Part shown: piece by piece, positions 42,832 through 51,760 of the stretch
Position numbering within the stretch: position 1 is the first letter of the stretch
Layout of the letters: each line of letters starts with the position of its first letter
The notes under the pieces: generated by a model
Database searches by the model: none
Told to the model about the DNA's origin: nothing
Seen by the model: the letters and a program-made list of their open reading frames with translations, nothing else
Position numbers and translations under genes: made by a program
Origin: Streptomyces sp. CB01635
Lineage (GTDB): Bacteria > Actinomycetota > Actinomycetes > Streptomycetales > Streptomycetaceae
DNA: 64,000 nucleotides
Assembly (NCBI RefSeq): GCF_002803065.1
Contig: NZ_NNBL01000017.1
Coordinates: 1 to 64,000, forward strand
Direction of reading: 5' to 3'

Positions 42832-43788
42832 ATGAGCCCACGGCAGTCCCGTCCCACGCACCTCGCGAACCTCGATCTCAACCTCCTGGTGACGCTGCGA
42901 GCGCTGCTGCGCGAGCGGAACGTCACCCGGGCCGCCCGGAACCTCGGCGTCACCCAGCCCGCCGTCAGCGCCGCGCTGTCCCGGCTGCGCCGGCATTTCG
43001 GGGACGAGCTGCTCGCCCGGGTGCAGGGTGCCTACGTCCTGACGCCGCTCGCCGCGCAGCTGGCCGGGCAGGTCGAGACCGTGTGCGCGGCCGCCGAGAG
43101 GCTCTTCGCGACAGGCAGGGCGTTCGACCCCGACACCACCGAGCGGGAGTTCACGCTGCTGATGGCCGACTACCAGGCGACGGTCCTCGGCCCCGCGCTG
43201 TCACGGCTGTTCGACCGCGAGGCGCCGCATGCGGCGCTCCACGTCCAGCTCATCAGGGAGACCCTGGGCAGTGGCGCGGGCGACGCGATCCGGCTCGTCG
43301 ACGCCATGGTCTCCCCGCCGCTGGGCCACTTCCGCACCCCAGGTGTCCACTCGGCTCCGCTCTTCCAGGACCGGTGGGTCTGCCTGGTGTCCGCCGACCA
43401 CCCGCTGTGCGGGACCGAGTCGTTCGGCATCGAGGACCTGGCACGGCTGCCGTGGGTGGTGCCCTACCACCGGGACGAGGGCTACCCGTCGGCCGCTCCG
43501 GCGACCCGGCAGCTGAGCACCCTGGGCATCCGGCCACGGATCGCCGTACGCGTGGAGAGCTACCGGGCCGTGCCCGACTTCATCTCCGGAACGCGGCGGG
43601 TGGCGCTCGTTCCGGAGCGGCTCGCCGCGCCGCTGAGGTCCGCGCACGGGCTGCGCACGCTCGCCTGCCCGGTATCGCTCGATCCGCTGGAAGAGCATCT
43701 CTGGTGGGACGCGAGCCACGACGAGGACCCGGCGCACAGCTGGCTGCGTGACCTGGTGGCCCGGGCGGCGGCCCGCCTTGGACCATAA
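42832..43788 (+). CDS. LysR-family transcriptional regulator
   Basis: 318 residues from ATG 42832. N-terminal LysR HTH (DLNLLVTLRALLRERNVTRA, ARNLGVTQPAVSAALSRLRR) and a substrate-binding domain of the NodD/NahR subgroup type (FTLLMADYQATVLGPALSRL, PWVVPYHRDEG). It reads in the same direction as the catabolic operon that follows, with a broken gene in between. It may regulate that operon, although LysR genes are more often divergent from their targets. Confidence 0.92.
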   Translation: MSPRQSRPTHLANLDLNLLVTLRALLRERNVTRAARNLGVTQPAVSAALSRLRRHFGDELLARVQGAYVLTPLAAQLAGQVETVCAAAERLFATGRAFDPDTTEREFTLLMADYQATVLGPALSRLFDREAPHAALHVQLIRETLGSGAGDAIRLVDAMVSPPLGHFRTPGVHSAPLFQDRWVCLVSADHPLCGTESFGIEDLARLPWVVPYHRDEGYPSAAPATRQLSTLGIRPRIAVRVESYRAVPDFISGTRRVALVPERLAAPLRSAHGLRTLACPVSLDPLEEHLWWDASHDEDPAHSWLRDLVARAAARLGP

Positions 43789-43920
43789 ACGGAATTGATA
43801 CCTCCCAGTCGAACGCTCTATTGACCTGGGCATTCCCTCCGGCGAGACGGTCCGCCTACGGTGCGGGGCATGCAGTGAGAGCCGCGTTCGCGGCACAACC
43901 CCCTTCCACAGGAGCCCTCG

Positions 43921-44245
43921 ATGCCCCATGCCCTGACCATGGCGCAGGTCACATCTGATCGACGGCCTGCCCATGCTCGGCGAGCATGTGGGGAGCTCCC
44001 TGATCGGCCCGTTCTTCCGGAGCGGCGGGCTTCTTCCAGGCGACCCGGCTCGCCGGCGCCGCACCCCTCGGCATGGTCTTCGCGGCCATGACCGGAACAG
44101 CCGCGCTCGGCGCGGTCGTCACCCGCGTCCCCACCGTGACCGGTACGGACCGGGACCCGCTGACCGTCATCCGAACCGGGGACCGGGGCAGCGTCCACGC
44201 CGGCCAGGGCATCGCCACGGCCCGCATTGACCCCGCACCCCGCCC
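43921..44245 (+). pseudogene. Aconitase X small-subunit-like (DUF126) pseudogene
   Basis: An ATG at 43921 has an AGGAG site, but the frame is disrupted several times. From 44028 it reads GFFQATRLAGAAPLGMVFAA, MTGTAALGAVVTRVPTVTGT and LTVIRTGDRGSVHAG. This aligns with the intact small subunit at 50083-50538 (GFFQSTRLMGTAPLAMVFTN, GAIVTRVPTVTELD, ARIATGDRVEVDA). The N-terminal half is scrambled. A decayed paralogue just upstream of the operon holding the intact gene. Confidence 0.75.
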
Positions 44246-44275
44246 CGCCCTCCCCTCAACGATGAGGAGACGTCC

Positions 44276-45694
44276 ATGAGCGCCACACCACACCTCGTGG
44301 AACTGGCCCCGATCATCGAGCGTCAGCGAGCGAACCGCCGCTGGCTGTTGATGTACGCGGTCTGCTGTCTGATCACTTTCCTCGACGGCTTCGACTTCCA
44401 GATCCTGTCGTTCGCCGCCACCTACCTCAAGAAGGACTTCGGGCTCACCGAGACCCAGCTCGGCACCCTGGGCACGGTCGGCCTCTTCGGCACCATGATC
44501 GGTGCGCTGATCATGGGTTATCTGGCGGACCGGATGGGACGCCGTCCCACCATCATCGTGTCGGTCGCCGGATTCGGCGTCTTCATGCTCGGTTTCGCCC
44601 AGGCGGACACCTACGCACACCTGTTCGCCCTGCGCTTCATATCCGGGCTCTTCCTCGGCGGCGTACTCCCGCTGACCTGGGCCCTGGCGGCCGAGTACGC
44701 GCCGAAGCGGTTCCGGGTGACCGCCGTCTCCATCATCATGTGCGGCTACACGCTCGGCGGCGCCGCCGGCGGTCCCGTCTCCAACTGGCTGATCCCCGAC
44801 TACGGCTGGCGATCGGTGTTCGTCGTCGGCGGTGTCTGCTCCCTGCTCACCGTCCTCGCGGTGCTGCCACTGCTGCCCGAGTCGGTGAAGTTCCTGGCGC
44901 TGAAGGCCCGCCCCGACAGCGACGAGCGCATCTCCCGCATCCTGAGCCGCTTCCAGCCGGGCCTGTCCATCGAGCCCGGGACCCGCTTCACCACCGAGGC
45001 CCAGGAGCAGGCGCACTCGGGCAAGCGGTTCACCCCCGCCCAGCTCTTCCGCGGCCACCTCGCCGCCATCACTCCCCTGCTGTGGGTCGTCTACCTCCTC
45101 TCCTCGGCGCTGATCTACTTCCTGGTCTTCTGGACCCCGATGATCAACGAGCGGATGGGCTTCAGCGTGAGCGCGGCCGCCACCATCGCCGCCCTGGCGA
45201 GCGTCGCGGGCGCCGTCGCGCAGCTGTTCATCAGCCGGTTCGTCGACCGCAAGGGCGCGGGCATCATCCTGTGGATGCCGCTCGCAGCCGTCGTCTGCAT
45301 GGTGACGCTGGGCAGCGGAGCTCTCGCCCCGGCCGTCTACGTCGCCTTCGTCATCGGCGCCAAGATGTTCGTCAACGGCGGTCATGGCGGTATCACCAGC
45401 ATCGCCGGCACCTTCTACCCGACGGCGATCCGTGCCAACGGTGCCGCCTGGGCGTCCTCGGTCGCCAAGATCGGTGCGATGGTCGGTCCCTGGCTCGGCG
45501 GTGTCATCCTCGACGCCGGTCTCGGGGCACAAGGCGCGTTCACCGTGTTCGCGGTCTGCCCGGCCGTGATGGTGGTGGTGCTGTTCGTGTTCGGCCGGGT
45601 CCAGCGTCGGCTGCCGGCCGAGGCCGAGGGAGCGATCTCCGTGGAGACACCCACGACCGGCGTGGCGCCGGTGAAGACGGCGGCCGCCTCCTGA
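44276..45694 (+). CDS. MFS transporter, aromatic acid:H+ symporter-like
   Basis: 472 residues, GAGGAG before ATG, twelve helices. LITFLDGFDFQILSFAATYL in helix 1 (DGFD motif), GYLADRMGRRPTIIV in the 2-3 loop, RFISGLFLGGVLPLTWALAA in helix 4, and an elongated central loop. These are features of the AAHS family (4-hydroxybenzoate, protocatechuate, vanillate transporters). It overlaps or abuts the next gene and is the uptake step of the aconitase-X operon. Confidence 0.92.
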   Translation: MSATPHLVELAPIIERQRANRRWLLMYAVCCLITFLDGFDFQILSFAATYLKKDFGLTETQLGTLGTVGLFGTMIGALIMGYLADRMGRRPTIIVSVAGFGVFMLGFAQADTYAHLFALRFISGLFLGGVLPLTWALAAEYAPKRFRVTAVSIIMCGYTLGGAAGGPVSNWLIPDYGWRSVFVVGGVCSLLTVLAVLPLLPESVKFLALKARPDSDERISRILSRFQPGLSIEPGTRFTTEAQEQAHSGKRFTPAQLFRGHLAAITPLLWVVYLLSSALIYFLVFWTPMINERMGFSVSAAATIAALASVAGAVAQLFISRFVDRKGAGIILWMPLAAVVCMVTLGSGALAPAVYVAFVIGAKMFVNGGHGGITSIAGTFYPTAIRANGAAWASSVAKIGAMVGPWLGGVILDAGLGAQGAFTVFAVCPAVMVVVLFVFGRVQRRLPAEAEGAISVETPTTGVAPVKTAAAS

Positions 45695-45759
45695 TGACGG
45701 ACGCCCGCCTCAGTCACTTCGCACAGAACCACCAGCAACAACCAGGAAAGAGTCAAGCG

Positions 45760-47454
45760 GTGTCCACAGAGCTGCGGAGCAACCATCCGATCGGGTCTTC
45801 CCGCTGGGCGACGACCCGCACGCAGTGGAAGGCGCTGGGTTACAACGACGAGGAGATCCGTCGGCCCAAGATCGCCATCGTCAACTCCTCCTCCGGGCTG
45901 GCGCCGTGCTTCGCCCACCTCGACAAGGTCGCGGAGGCCGTCCGCCAGTCGGTGTACGACGCCGGCGGGCTGGGCTTCGAGATCCGCACCGTCGCGCCGA
46001 CGGACTTCAGCATGGCCGCCGGCCGGGGCGGCGGATATGTGCTCTCGGGCCGCGACCTGGTGTCCTACGACATCGAGTCGGTGGTCGAGGGCGCGAAGCT
46101 CGACGGAATGATCTGCCTGGCGTCGTGCGACAAGACGACGCCCGGCCAGCTGATGGCGGCCGCGCGGACCGACGTCCCCACCGTGATCGTCGCCTGCGGA
46201 TACCAGAGCTGCGGTGTCCTCGACAACGGTCGCCGTGTCGACATCGAGGAGGTCTTCGTCGACGCCGGCAAGCTCGCCGCGGGCGCCATCAGCTTCGACG
46301 ACCTCTGCCAGATGTCCGACCGCGCCATCACCGGCCCCGGCGTCTGCCAGGGGATGGGCACCGCCAACACCATGCACATCGTCGCCGAGGCGCTCGGGAT
46401 GGCGCTGCCCGGCTCCGCCCCGACCCAGGCCAACAGCGAGACGATGTGGGCGGCCGCGAAGGCCGCCGGCCCGGTCGTCATGGCGGCGATCGAGGCGGAC
46501 CGGCGCCCCAGCACGGTGATGACCCCCGCCGCGTTCCGCAACGCGGTGACGGCGGTCATCGCGGTCAGCGGCTCGATCAACGCGGTCAAGCATCTGGAGG
46601 CGATCGCCGCGGAGTCGCCGTACGACATCGATGTCCACCGGCTCTTCGAGGAGATCGGGCGGGAGGTCGGGCCGATCGCGGCGGTCCAGCCCAACGGGCC
46701 CACGACGATCGACGAGTTCGACGCCGCGGGCGGCGCTCGCGGCGTGCTCCGGCAGCTCGGCGACAGGATCGACGGCTCCGCCATGACGGTCACGGGCAAG
46801 CCGATGGCCGAGGCCGTCGCCGGCGCCCCCGTCGACGCGGAGGTGATCCGCGCCGAGCCGATGCGCGCCGAGTCCACCATCGTCCTGATGCGCGGCAACC
46901 TGTGCCCCGACTCCGGCATCGTGAAGCTGTCGGTGACGGAGAACCGGGCCCGCACCTTCCGCGGCACGACGCGTGTCTTCGAAGCAGCGCCCGAGGCCAC
47001 CGAGGCGATCGAGCGCGGCGAGGTGCTGCCGGGCGAGGTCCTCGTGCTGCGGGGGCTTGGCGTCACCGGAACACCGGGGATGGGGATGGCCTCCAACGTG
47101 GTCTTCGCGCTGAACGGCGCCGGCCTGAGCGAGCAGGTGGCGTTCGTGACCGACGGGCAGCTCTCGGGGCTCGTCAACAAGGGCATCGTCGTCGGCGAGA
47201 TCTCGCCCGAGGCAGGCGTGCCCGGACCGCTGGGCGTCGTCCGCACCGGTGACGAGATCGCGATCGACGTCCCGAACCGGACCGTCGACCTGCTGATCGA
47301 CGACGAAGAGCTGAACCGCCGCATCGAGGCGTACGCCGAAACACGCGCGCCGCAGACCTGGCCGGCGCGGCCCGGCTCCTGGCTCGGCGTGTACGCCGAC
47401 GCCGTGGAGCCGCTCGACCGGGGCGCCACGCTGCGCCGGACCGCCGCCAACTGA
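45760..47454 (+). CDS. IlvD/Edd-family dehydratase
   Basis: 564 residues from GTG 45760, chosen because AGGAAAG lies upstream and the conserved core begins soon after. An ATG at 45694 overlapping the MFS stop would add 22 residues. Fe-S ligands: Cys50 (GLAPCFAHL), Cys123 (ASCDKTTPGQ) and Cys196 (GVCQGMGTANTMH). The C-terminal swivel domain has LRGLGVTGTPGMGMASNVVF and FVTDGQLSGLV. The family removes water from dihydroxy acids or sugar acids (DHAD, phosphogluconate or pentonate dehydratases). In this context it probably acts on a hydroxylated acid intermediate. Confidence 0.92.
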   Translation: MSTELRSNHPIGSSRWATTRTQWKALGYNDEEIRRPKIAIVNSSSGLAPCFAHLDKVAEAVRQSVYDAGGLGFEIRTVAPTDFSMAAGRGGGYVLSGRDLVSYDIESVVEGAKLDGMICLASCDKTTPGQLMAAARTDVPTVIVACGYQSCGVLDNGRRVDIEEVFVDAGKLAAGAISFDDLCQMSDRAITGPGVCQGMGTANTMHIVAEALGMALPGSAPTQANSETMWAAAKAAGPVVMAAIEADRRPSTVMTPAAFRNAVTAVIAVSGSINAVKHLEAIAAESPYDIDVHRLFEEIGREVGPIAAVQPNGPTTIDEFDAAGGARGVLRQLGDRIDGSAMTVTGKPMAEAVAGAPVDAEVIRAEPMRAESTIVLMRGNLCPDSGIVKLSVTENRARTFRGTTRVFEAAPEATEAIERGEVLPGEVLVLRGLGVTGTPGMGMASNVVFALNGAGLSEQVAFVTDGQLSGLVNKGIVVGEISPEAGVPGPLGVVRTGDEIAIDVPNRTVDLLIDDEELNRRIEAYAETRAPQTWPARPGSWLGVYADAVEPLDRGATLRRTAAN

Positions 47455-47484
47455 CCAACGCTCTCAAGAAAGACGAACGACACC

Positions 47485-48774
47485 ATGCCCCACGCTCTTT
47501 CCGATCTCGTCGTCCACACGGTCACCAAGCCGGCCGACCATCCGGCCGAACGGCTCGACGCCGACATCCTCGTCGTCGGTGCCGGAATCGCCGGGCTCTC
47601 GGCGGCCATCCAGGCGCGCCGCCTCGGCCGCGACGTCGTCCTCGTCGACGCGCTCCCGGTCCTCGGCGGCCAGTGCGTCAACTCGATGATCGGGCTCTTC
47701 TGCGGGATCTACGGCAACGCGCCCGACTACCGCCAGCTGACCTACGGGATCTTCGGCGAGCTCTTCGAGGCGATGGAGAAGACCAACGACATCTACTACC
47801 GCCGTACTCACACCCAGACGGTGGTCTACGACGAGGTGGCCCTCGGCCGCTGGTTCGAGAACATCGTCCAGGAGCTCGGCATCCGGGTGGTCCTCGGCGC
47901 CTCCGTCAGCGGCGTGGGGATCGAGGGCGGCGTCATCGAGCGGGTCGACTTCGCCACCCGCTTCGGCCCCGTGAGCGTCACCGCCCGCGGTGTCGTCGAC
48001 ACGACCGGCGACGCTGCGCTCGCGTGGGAGGCGGGGCTGCCCTGCCAGGTCCCCGACCGTACCGTCTGGGGCTCCCAGCAGATCCGCCTGGAGGGACTCG
48101 ACGAGTCCGGCAATCCGGAGCCCGCCGAGCTGGTGGCCCGGGTCGACGAGAAGGCCGGCGAGTACGGCCTCGTCCGCCGCGACGGGCTCGCGTTCTTCTT
48201 CCCGGGCCGCAACACCGCGGTGATGAACATGACCCACGTCGAGGCTCCCCTGACCGCCGTCGAGGCCACCGACGCGCAGCTGCGGGGCCGCGCCCAGGCG
48301 GACCGAGTCGTGAAGTTCCTCCGGCAAGAGTTCCCGAAGGCGTTCAAGAACGCCAAGGTCCAGGCCTACGGATTCCCGGGGCGGCGGCAGGCCCGCTGGC
48401 TCGCCGCCTCCCACCAGCTGACCCTCGACGAGGTACGGCAGGAGACGAAGTTCGACGACGCCATCGCCCGGACGGCCTGGCCAGTCGAACTGCACGACCG
48501 GGTCGAGGGCTACGTATGGGAGACCTTCGGCCCCGACCACGTCCACTACGTCCCGCTGCGCAGCATGCTCTCGCCGCAGGCGCACAACCTCGTGGCCGCG
48601 GGCCGCTGTGTCGACGGGGACGCCGCCGCCCTCTCCAGCGTCCGGGTGATGGGCCCTTGCTCGGCGATGGGCCTCGCCGCCGCGCACGCCCTCGACCTGA
48701 CCCTGGGCGAGGACGTCCACCAAGTCGACCTCGGGGCGCTGCGCGACCGCGTCCGTGAGAACGTCCAGGACTGA
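47485..48774 (+). CDS. FAD-dependent oxidoreductase
   Basis: 429 residues. A Rossmann FAD site at about residues 30-55 (ADILVVGAGIAGLSAAIQAR), then VLGGQCVNSMIGLFCGIYGN, a second dinucleotide-site element with VVDTTGDAALAWEAG, and a C-terminal VAAGRCVDGDAAALSSVRVM with MGLAAAHAL. This is the FAD_oxidored (PF12831-like) architecture. Likely oxidises a hydroxy or amino acid in the pathway. In the operon 30 bp after the dehydratase and 10 bp before the aconitase X gene. Confidence 0.9.
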   Translation: MPHALSDLVVHTVTKPADHPAERLDADILVVGAGIAGLSAAIQARRLGRDVVLVDALPVLGGQCVNSMIGLFCGIYGNAPDYRQLTYGIFGELFEAMEKTNDIYYRRTHTQTVVYDEVALGRWFENIVQELGIRVVLGASVSGVGIEGGVIERVDFATRFGPVSVTARGVVDTTGDAALAWEAGLPCQVPDRTVWGSQQIRLEGLDESGNPEPAELVARVDEKAGEYGLVRRDGLAFFFPGRNTAVMNMTHVEAPLTAVEATDAQLRGRAQADRVVKFLRQEFPKAFKNAKVQAYGFPGRRQARWLAASHQLTLDEVRQETKFDDAIARTAWPVELHDRVEGYVWETFGPDHVHYVPLRSMLSPQAHNLVAAGRCVDGDAAALSSVRVMGPCSAMGLAAAHALDLTLGEDVHQVDLGALRDRVRENVQD

Positions 48775-48784
48775 GGAGGAGCCG

Positions 48785-50086
48785 ATGGTCGCTCTGACCG
48801 ACGAAGAGAAGGCCATGCGCGACGGCCGTGACGGCGACGCCGTCGCAGCGGCGATGGACCTGCTCATCAGGTACGCCGACGCCCTGGGCGCCGACCACCT
48901 GTGCGAGACACGCAATGTGGCGGGGACCAACACCCAGCCCTCGCCCGCCAAGACGAAGCTGTTCGAGGAGGGCGGCTGGTCGAAGGCGTTCGCGGTGATC
49001 AGCCTCGACTGCGACGACGACATCACGGTGCCGCAGATGAAGGTGCCGACCTGCCAGCTCCAGCACGGCTTCGGCAACGACGCGCTGGGGATCATGCCGT
49101 ACTCCGAGCGCAACATCGAGCTGCAGGCCGACGCCGAGTCGTTCTACAGCTCCAAGGGCGTCAACGTCCTGGCCACGTGCACTCCGTACCAGGTGGGCAA
49201 CCTGCCGACCTACGGCGAGCACGTCGCCTGGATGGAGTCCTCGGCGGTGGTGTACGCCAACTCGGTCCTCGGCGCGCGCACCAACTGCGAAGGGGGCGCC
49301 TCGACCGGGTCGGCGAGCATCACCGGCCGGATCCCCTGCTGGGGCAACCACCTGGTGGAGAACCGGTACGGCACCCATCTGATCGAGTCCGGGCTGCGGA
49401 TGACCGGCTTCCAGGACTGGGGCATGTTCGGCTACTTCGTCGGCGACGCGGTCATGGAGGCGCGGCCGGTCATGGTCGGCGACCTCGGCCAGCCCGACCT
49501 GGCGGACCTGAAGCACTTCGGTGCGGCCGCCGCCTCCTCGGGCGGCGTCGAGATGTACCACATCCCTGGACGCACCCCCGACGCACCGACCCTGGAGGCC
49601 GCCTTCGGCGGCGCCGCCCCGCCCGAGCCGCTGCACTACGGCGAGGCGGAGCGCCGCGCGATGTACGACTCGCTCAACTCCATCGGGAACAGCGAGGACG
49701 TCGACTTCGTGCTGATCGGCTGCCCGCACGCCTCGCTCGAGCAGATCGGCCGGGTCGCGCGGGCGCTCGAGGGCCGCACCCTGTCGGCCGGGACCGAACT
49801 GTGGGTCATGACGCCGCGCGCGCTGCGTTCCGTCGCGGACCGCAACGGATGGACGGCCACCATCGAGGGCGCCGGGGGACGGGTCCTGACCGACTCCTGC
49901 CCGGCCATGTCGCGGGTGGCGCCGGCGGGCACCAAGGTGTTCGCCACGGACTCGGCCAAGCAGGCCCACTACCTGCCGGCGATCCTCGGCATCGAGGCCT
50001 GGTTCGGCACCACCGAGGAGTGCGTCGACGCCGCCGTGACCGGCCGCTGGCGCGGCTCGCTGGCCCCCGCGGCGGTGGTCCGATGA
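48785..50086 (+). CDS. Aconitase X catalytic (large) subunit, DUF521-type
   Basis: 433 residues from ATG 48785 (GGAGGAG upstream). Aconitase-X signatures: LGADHLCETRNVAGTNTQPS, GVNVLATCTPYQVGNLPTYG, VYANSVLGARTNCEGG (Cys168, a conserved ligand), GFQDWGMFGYFVG and LTDSCPAMSRVA (Cys near the C-terminus). Known members are cis-3-hydroxy-L-proline dehydratases in bacteria and phosphomevalonate dehydratase in archaea. Both use an Fe-S centre plus a separate or fused small swivel domain. Its stop overlaps the start of that small subunit (ATGA). Confidence 0.93.
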   Translation: MVALTDEEKAMRDGRDGDAVAAAMDLLIRYADALGADHLCETRNVAGTNTQPSPAKTKLFEEGGWSKAFAVISLDCDDDITVPQMKVPTCQLQHGFGNDALGIMPYSERNIELQADAESFYSSKGVNVLATCTPYQVGNLPTYGEHVAWMESSAVVYANSVLGARTNCEGGASTGSASITGRIPCWGNHLVENRYGTHLIESGLRMTGFQDWGMFGYFVGDAVMEARPVMVGDLGQPDLADLKHFGAAAASSGGVEMYHIPGRTPDAPTLEAAFGGAAPPEPLHYGEAERRAMYDSLNSIGNSEDVDFVLIGCPHASLEQIGRVARALEGRTLSAGTELWVMTPRALRSVADRNGWTATIEGAGGRVLTDSCPAMSRVAPAGTKVFATDSAKQAHYLPAILGIEAWFGTTEECVDAAVTGRWRGSLAPAAVVR

Positions 50087-50538
50087 CCAGCGTCGCAGAA
50101 CCCCGGCGGCTTGTGCTCCGCGGCCGCGGCATCGTGCCGGGGCGCGTCGAGGGCGAGGCCCTGGTCTCCCACGAGACCATCTCCGGCTGGGGCGGCATCG
50201 ATCCGGCCACCGGCACCATCGTCGAGCGCAGGCACGAGCTCTACGGCGTCTGCTTCACCGGCAAGGTGCTGGTCTTCCCGGGGGCGAAGGGCTCCTCGGG
50301 CTGGTCCGGCTTCTTCCAGTCGACCCGCCTCATGGGCACCGCACCGCTGGCGATGGTCTTCACCAACCTGACCACCAAGGCCGCCCTGGGCGCAATCGTG
50401 ACCCGCGTCCCCACGGTGACCGAGCTCGACGACGACCCGGTCGCCAGGATCGCGACCGGCGACCGCGTCGAGGTCGACGCCGACAACGGGCTGGTGGTGG
50501 TGCACGGCCCGAGGCCGCGGGCAGATCATCCGCGGTGA
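50083..50538 (+). CDS. Aconitase X small (swivel) subunit, DUF126
   Basis: 151 residues, ATG overlapping the large-subunit stop. GRGIVPGRVEGEALVSHETI, SGWGGIDPATGTIV, VLVFPGAKGSSGWSGFFQST (the conserved Ser-rich loop closing the active site) and GAIVTRVPTVTEL. The swivel domain supplies the catalytic serine in aconitase X enzymes. Forms a heterodimer with the preceding gene product. Followed by a 24-bp-stem terminator, so it is the end of the transcription unit. Confidence 0.93.
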   Translation: MTSVAEPRRLVLRGRGIVPGRVEGEALVSHETISGWGGIDPATGTIVERRHELYGVCFTGKVLVFPGAKGSSGWSGFFQSTRLMGTAPLAMVFTNLTTKAALGAIVTRVPTVTELDDDPVARIATGDRVEVDADNGLVVVHGPRPRADHPR

Positions 50539-50553
50539 CGAGTCCGCGCCCCG

Positions 50554-50608
50554 CCCGCGCCTCGGGGGCCGTCACCGACTTCACCGGTGACGGCCCCCGA
50601 GGCGCGGG
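50554..50608 (+). terminator. Terminator of the aconitase-X operon
   Basis: A 24-bp perfect stem (50554-50577 with 50585-50608) around a 7-nt loop, beginning 15 bp past the small-subunit stop. The longest perfect hairpin in the window. Confidence 0.88.
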
Positions 50609-50762
50609 TGACCGGTCGGACACCCTCGGCCCAGGCCGCCCCGGCGACCTGGGCGGGGCCGTACGGTAGCCCTCATATCGCCCCGCGCCCGCCGGTACAC
50701 GATCGGGCGCGCCTTGCTCCCGGCGGTCTCCCGCCAGGAGCCCGAGCATCCCGGAGCCGCCG

Positions 50763-51575
50763 GTGCCTGGTAAAAGCGCAGCGACGGGCGGGCGCGACGC
50801 CCGTTCCCTCAGCGTCCGCACACTCGACGTGCTGGGCGCTTTCGGCGCCGCCCGCCCGCGGCTCACCCTCTCCGAGCTGTCCCGGGCGAGCGGCCTCTCC
50901 CTCACGACCACCCACCGCATCGTCACCGACCTCATCGAGTGGGGCGCGCTGGAAGAGGCCGACGGCGGCTACCAGATCGGACTCCGGCTCTGGGAGGCGG
51001 CGTGCGCGGCGCCCCGCGGGCTCGCCCTGCGGGAGACCGCGCTGCCCGCGATGGAGGACCTCTACGAGGCGACCCACGAGAACGTGCAGCTGGCCGTGCG
51101 CGAGGGTCACGAGGTCGTCTACGTGGAGCGCATCACCGGCCGTGGCGCGATCCGGGTCCTCACCAAGGTCGGCGGGCGCTTCGCCCTGCCGGCCACCGGC
51201 GTCGGACTCGTCCTGCTGGCACACGCTCCTCGGGAGGTCCAGGAGCGGGTGCTGGCCGAGCCGTTGCGGCACTGGACGCCGTACACCGTCACCGACCCCG
51301 CGGTGCTCCGCAAGATGCTCGCCGAAGTGCGTGGCGCCGGGTCGGCCCTCAGCGACCGTCAGGTGACCGAGGACGCGTTGTCGGTCGCCTGCCCCGTACG
51401 TGGCGCGGGCGGCGAGGTGGTGGCGGCGCTCTCCGTCGTGGTCCGCTCCGACGGCCCCCTCACCCCGACGGCGCTGACCCCCGCGGTACAGGCGGCGAGC
51501 CGCAGCATCTCCCGCGCCCTGGGCTGGGAACCGACCCGGCCGACCCGTGGCCGGCGTCTGCTGGACGCGGGCTGA
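50763..51575 (+). CDS. IclR-family transcriptional regulator
   Basis: 270 residues from a GTG start. N-terminal winged helix (LSVRTLDVLGAFGAARPRLT, LSELSRASGLSLTTTHRIVT, DLIEWGALEEADGGYQIG) and an IclR effector domain (ALRETALPAMEDLYEATHEN, GGRFALPATGVGLVLLAHAP, VACPVRGAGGEVVAALSV). It sits between the aconitase-X operon and the Rieske operon, the natural place for a regulator of both. A TTCCG-N5-CGGAA dyad of the type bound by IclR proteins lies upstream of the Rieske gene. Confidence 0.92.
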   Translation: MPGKSAATGGRDARSLSVRTLDVLGAFGAARPRLTLSELSRASGLSLTTTHRIVTDLIEWGALEEADGGYQIGLRLWEAACAAPRGLALRETALPAMEDLYEATHENVQLAVREGHEVVYVERITGRGAIRVLTKVGGRFALPATGVGLVLLAHAPREVQERVLAEPLRHWTPYTVTDPAVLRKMLAEVRGAGSALSDRQVTEDALSVACPVRGAGGEVVAALSVVVRSDGPLTPTALTPAVQAASRSISRALGWEPTRPTRGRRLLDAG

Positions 51576-51595
51576 GGTCCGTGGGCGTGGGCTGA

Positions 51596-51760
51596 GGGTC
51601 CGTCGGGCGCGAGGTCAACCACCCGGGACGGAAAGTCCCAGGCTTGCACAACGGGCGCCACTGGCTGTGGTGCTGCGTTTGCGTCCTGTCCCACGCCCGG
51701 TGTTCGGGGGCGGGTCCGGGGCGGTTGACTGCGCCCCGCATCGCCACAACTCTTCCGCAC
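51596..51760 (-). ncRNA. Candidate omega-RNA (right end) of the TnpB element
   Basis: Overlapping the 3' end of tnpB, the minus strand carries a hairpin GGGAC-TTTCC-GTCCC (51625-51639) followed by GGGTGGTTGAC ending at 51614, the kind of right end seen in IS200/IS605 elements. In TnpB systems the transcript of this end is the guide scaffold. The guide would be the flanking bases just outside (51613 down to about 51596, CTCGCGCCCGACGGACCC). The 5' limit is arbitrary. Confidence 0.5.

Noticed and set aside
43881..43894. GCCGCG-TT-CGCGGC dyad upstream of the DUF126 pseudogene
   Set aside because: Short GC-only palindromes are frequent by chance in this genome; no further evidence of an operator.
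44740..47454. A 904-codon frame ending with the IlvD/Edd dehydratase
   Set aside because: The first 320 codons are the shadow of the MFS transporter; the dehydratase has its own start at 45760 (or 45694).
48901..50538. A 545-codon frame covering the aconitase X region
   Set aside because: Only the last 151 codons (small subunit) are coding; the rest is a shadow of the large subunit.
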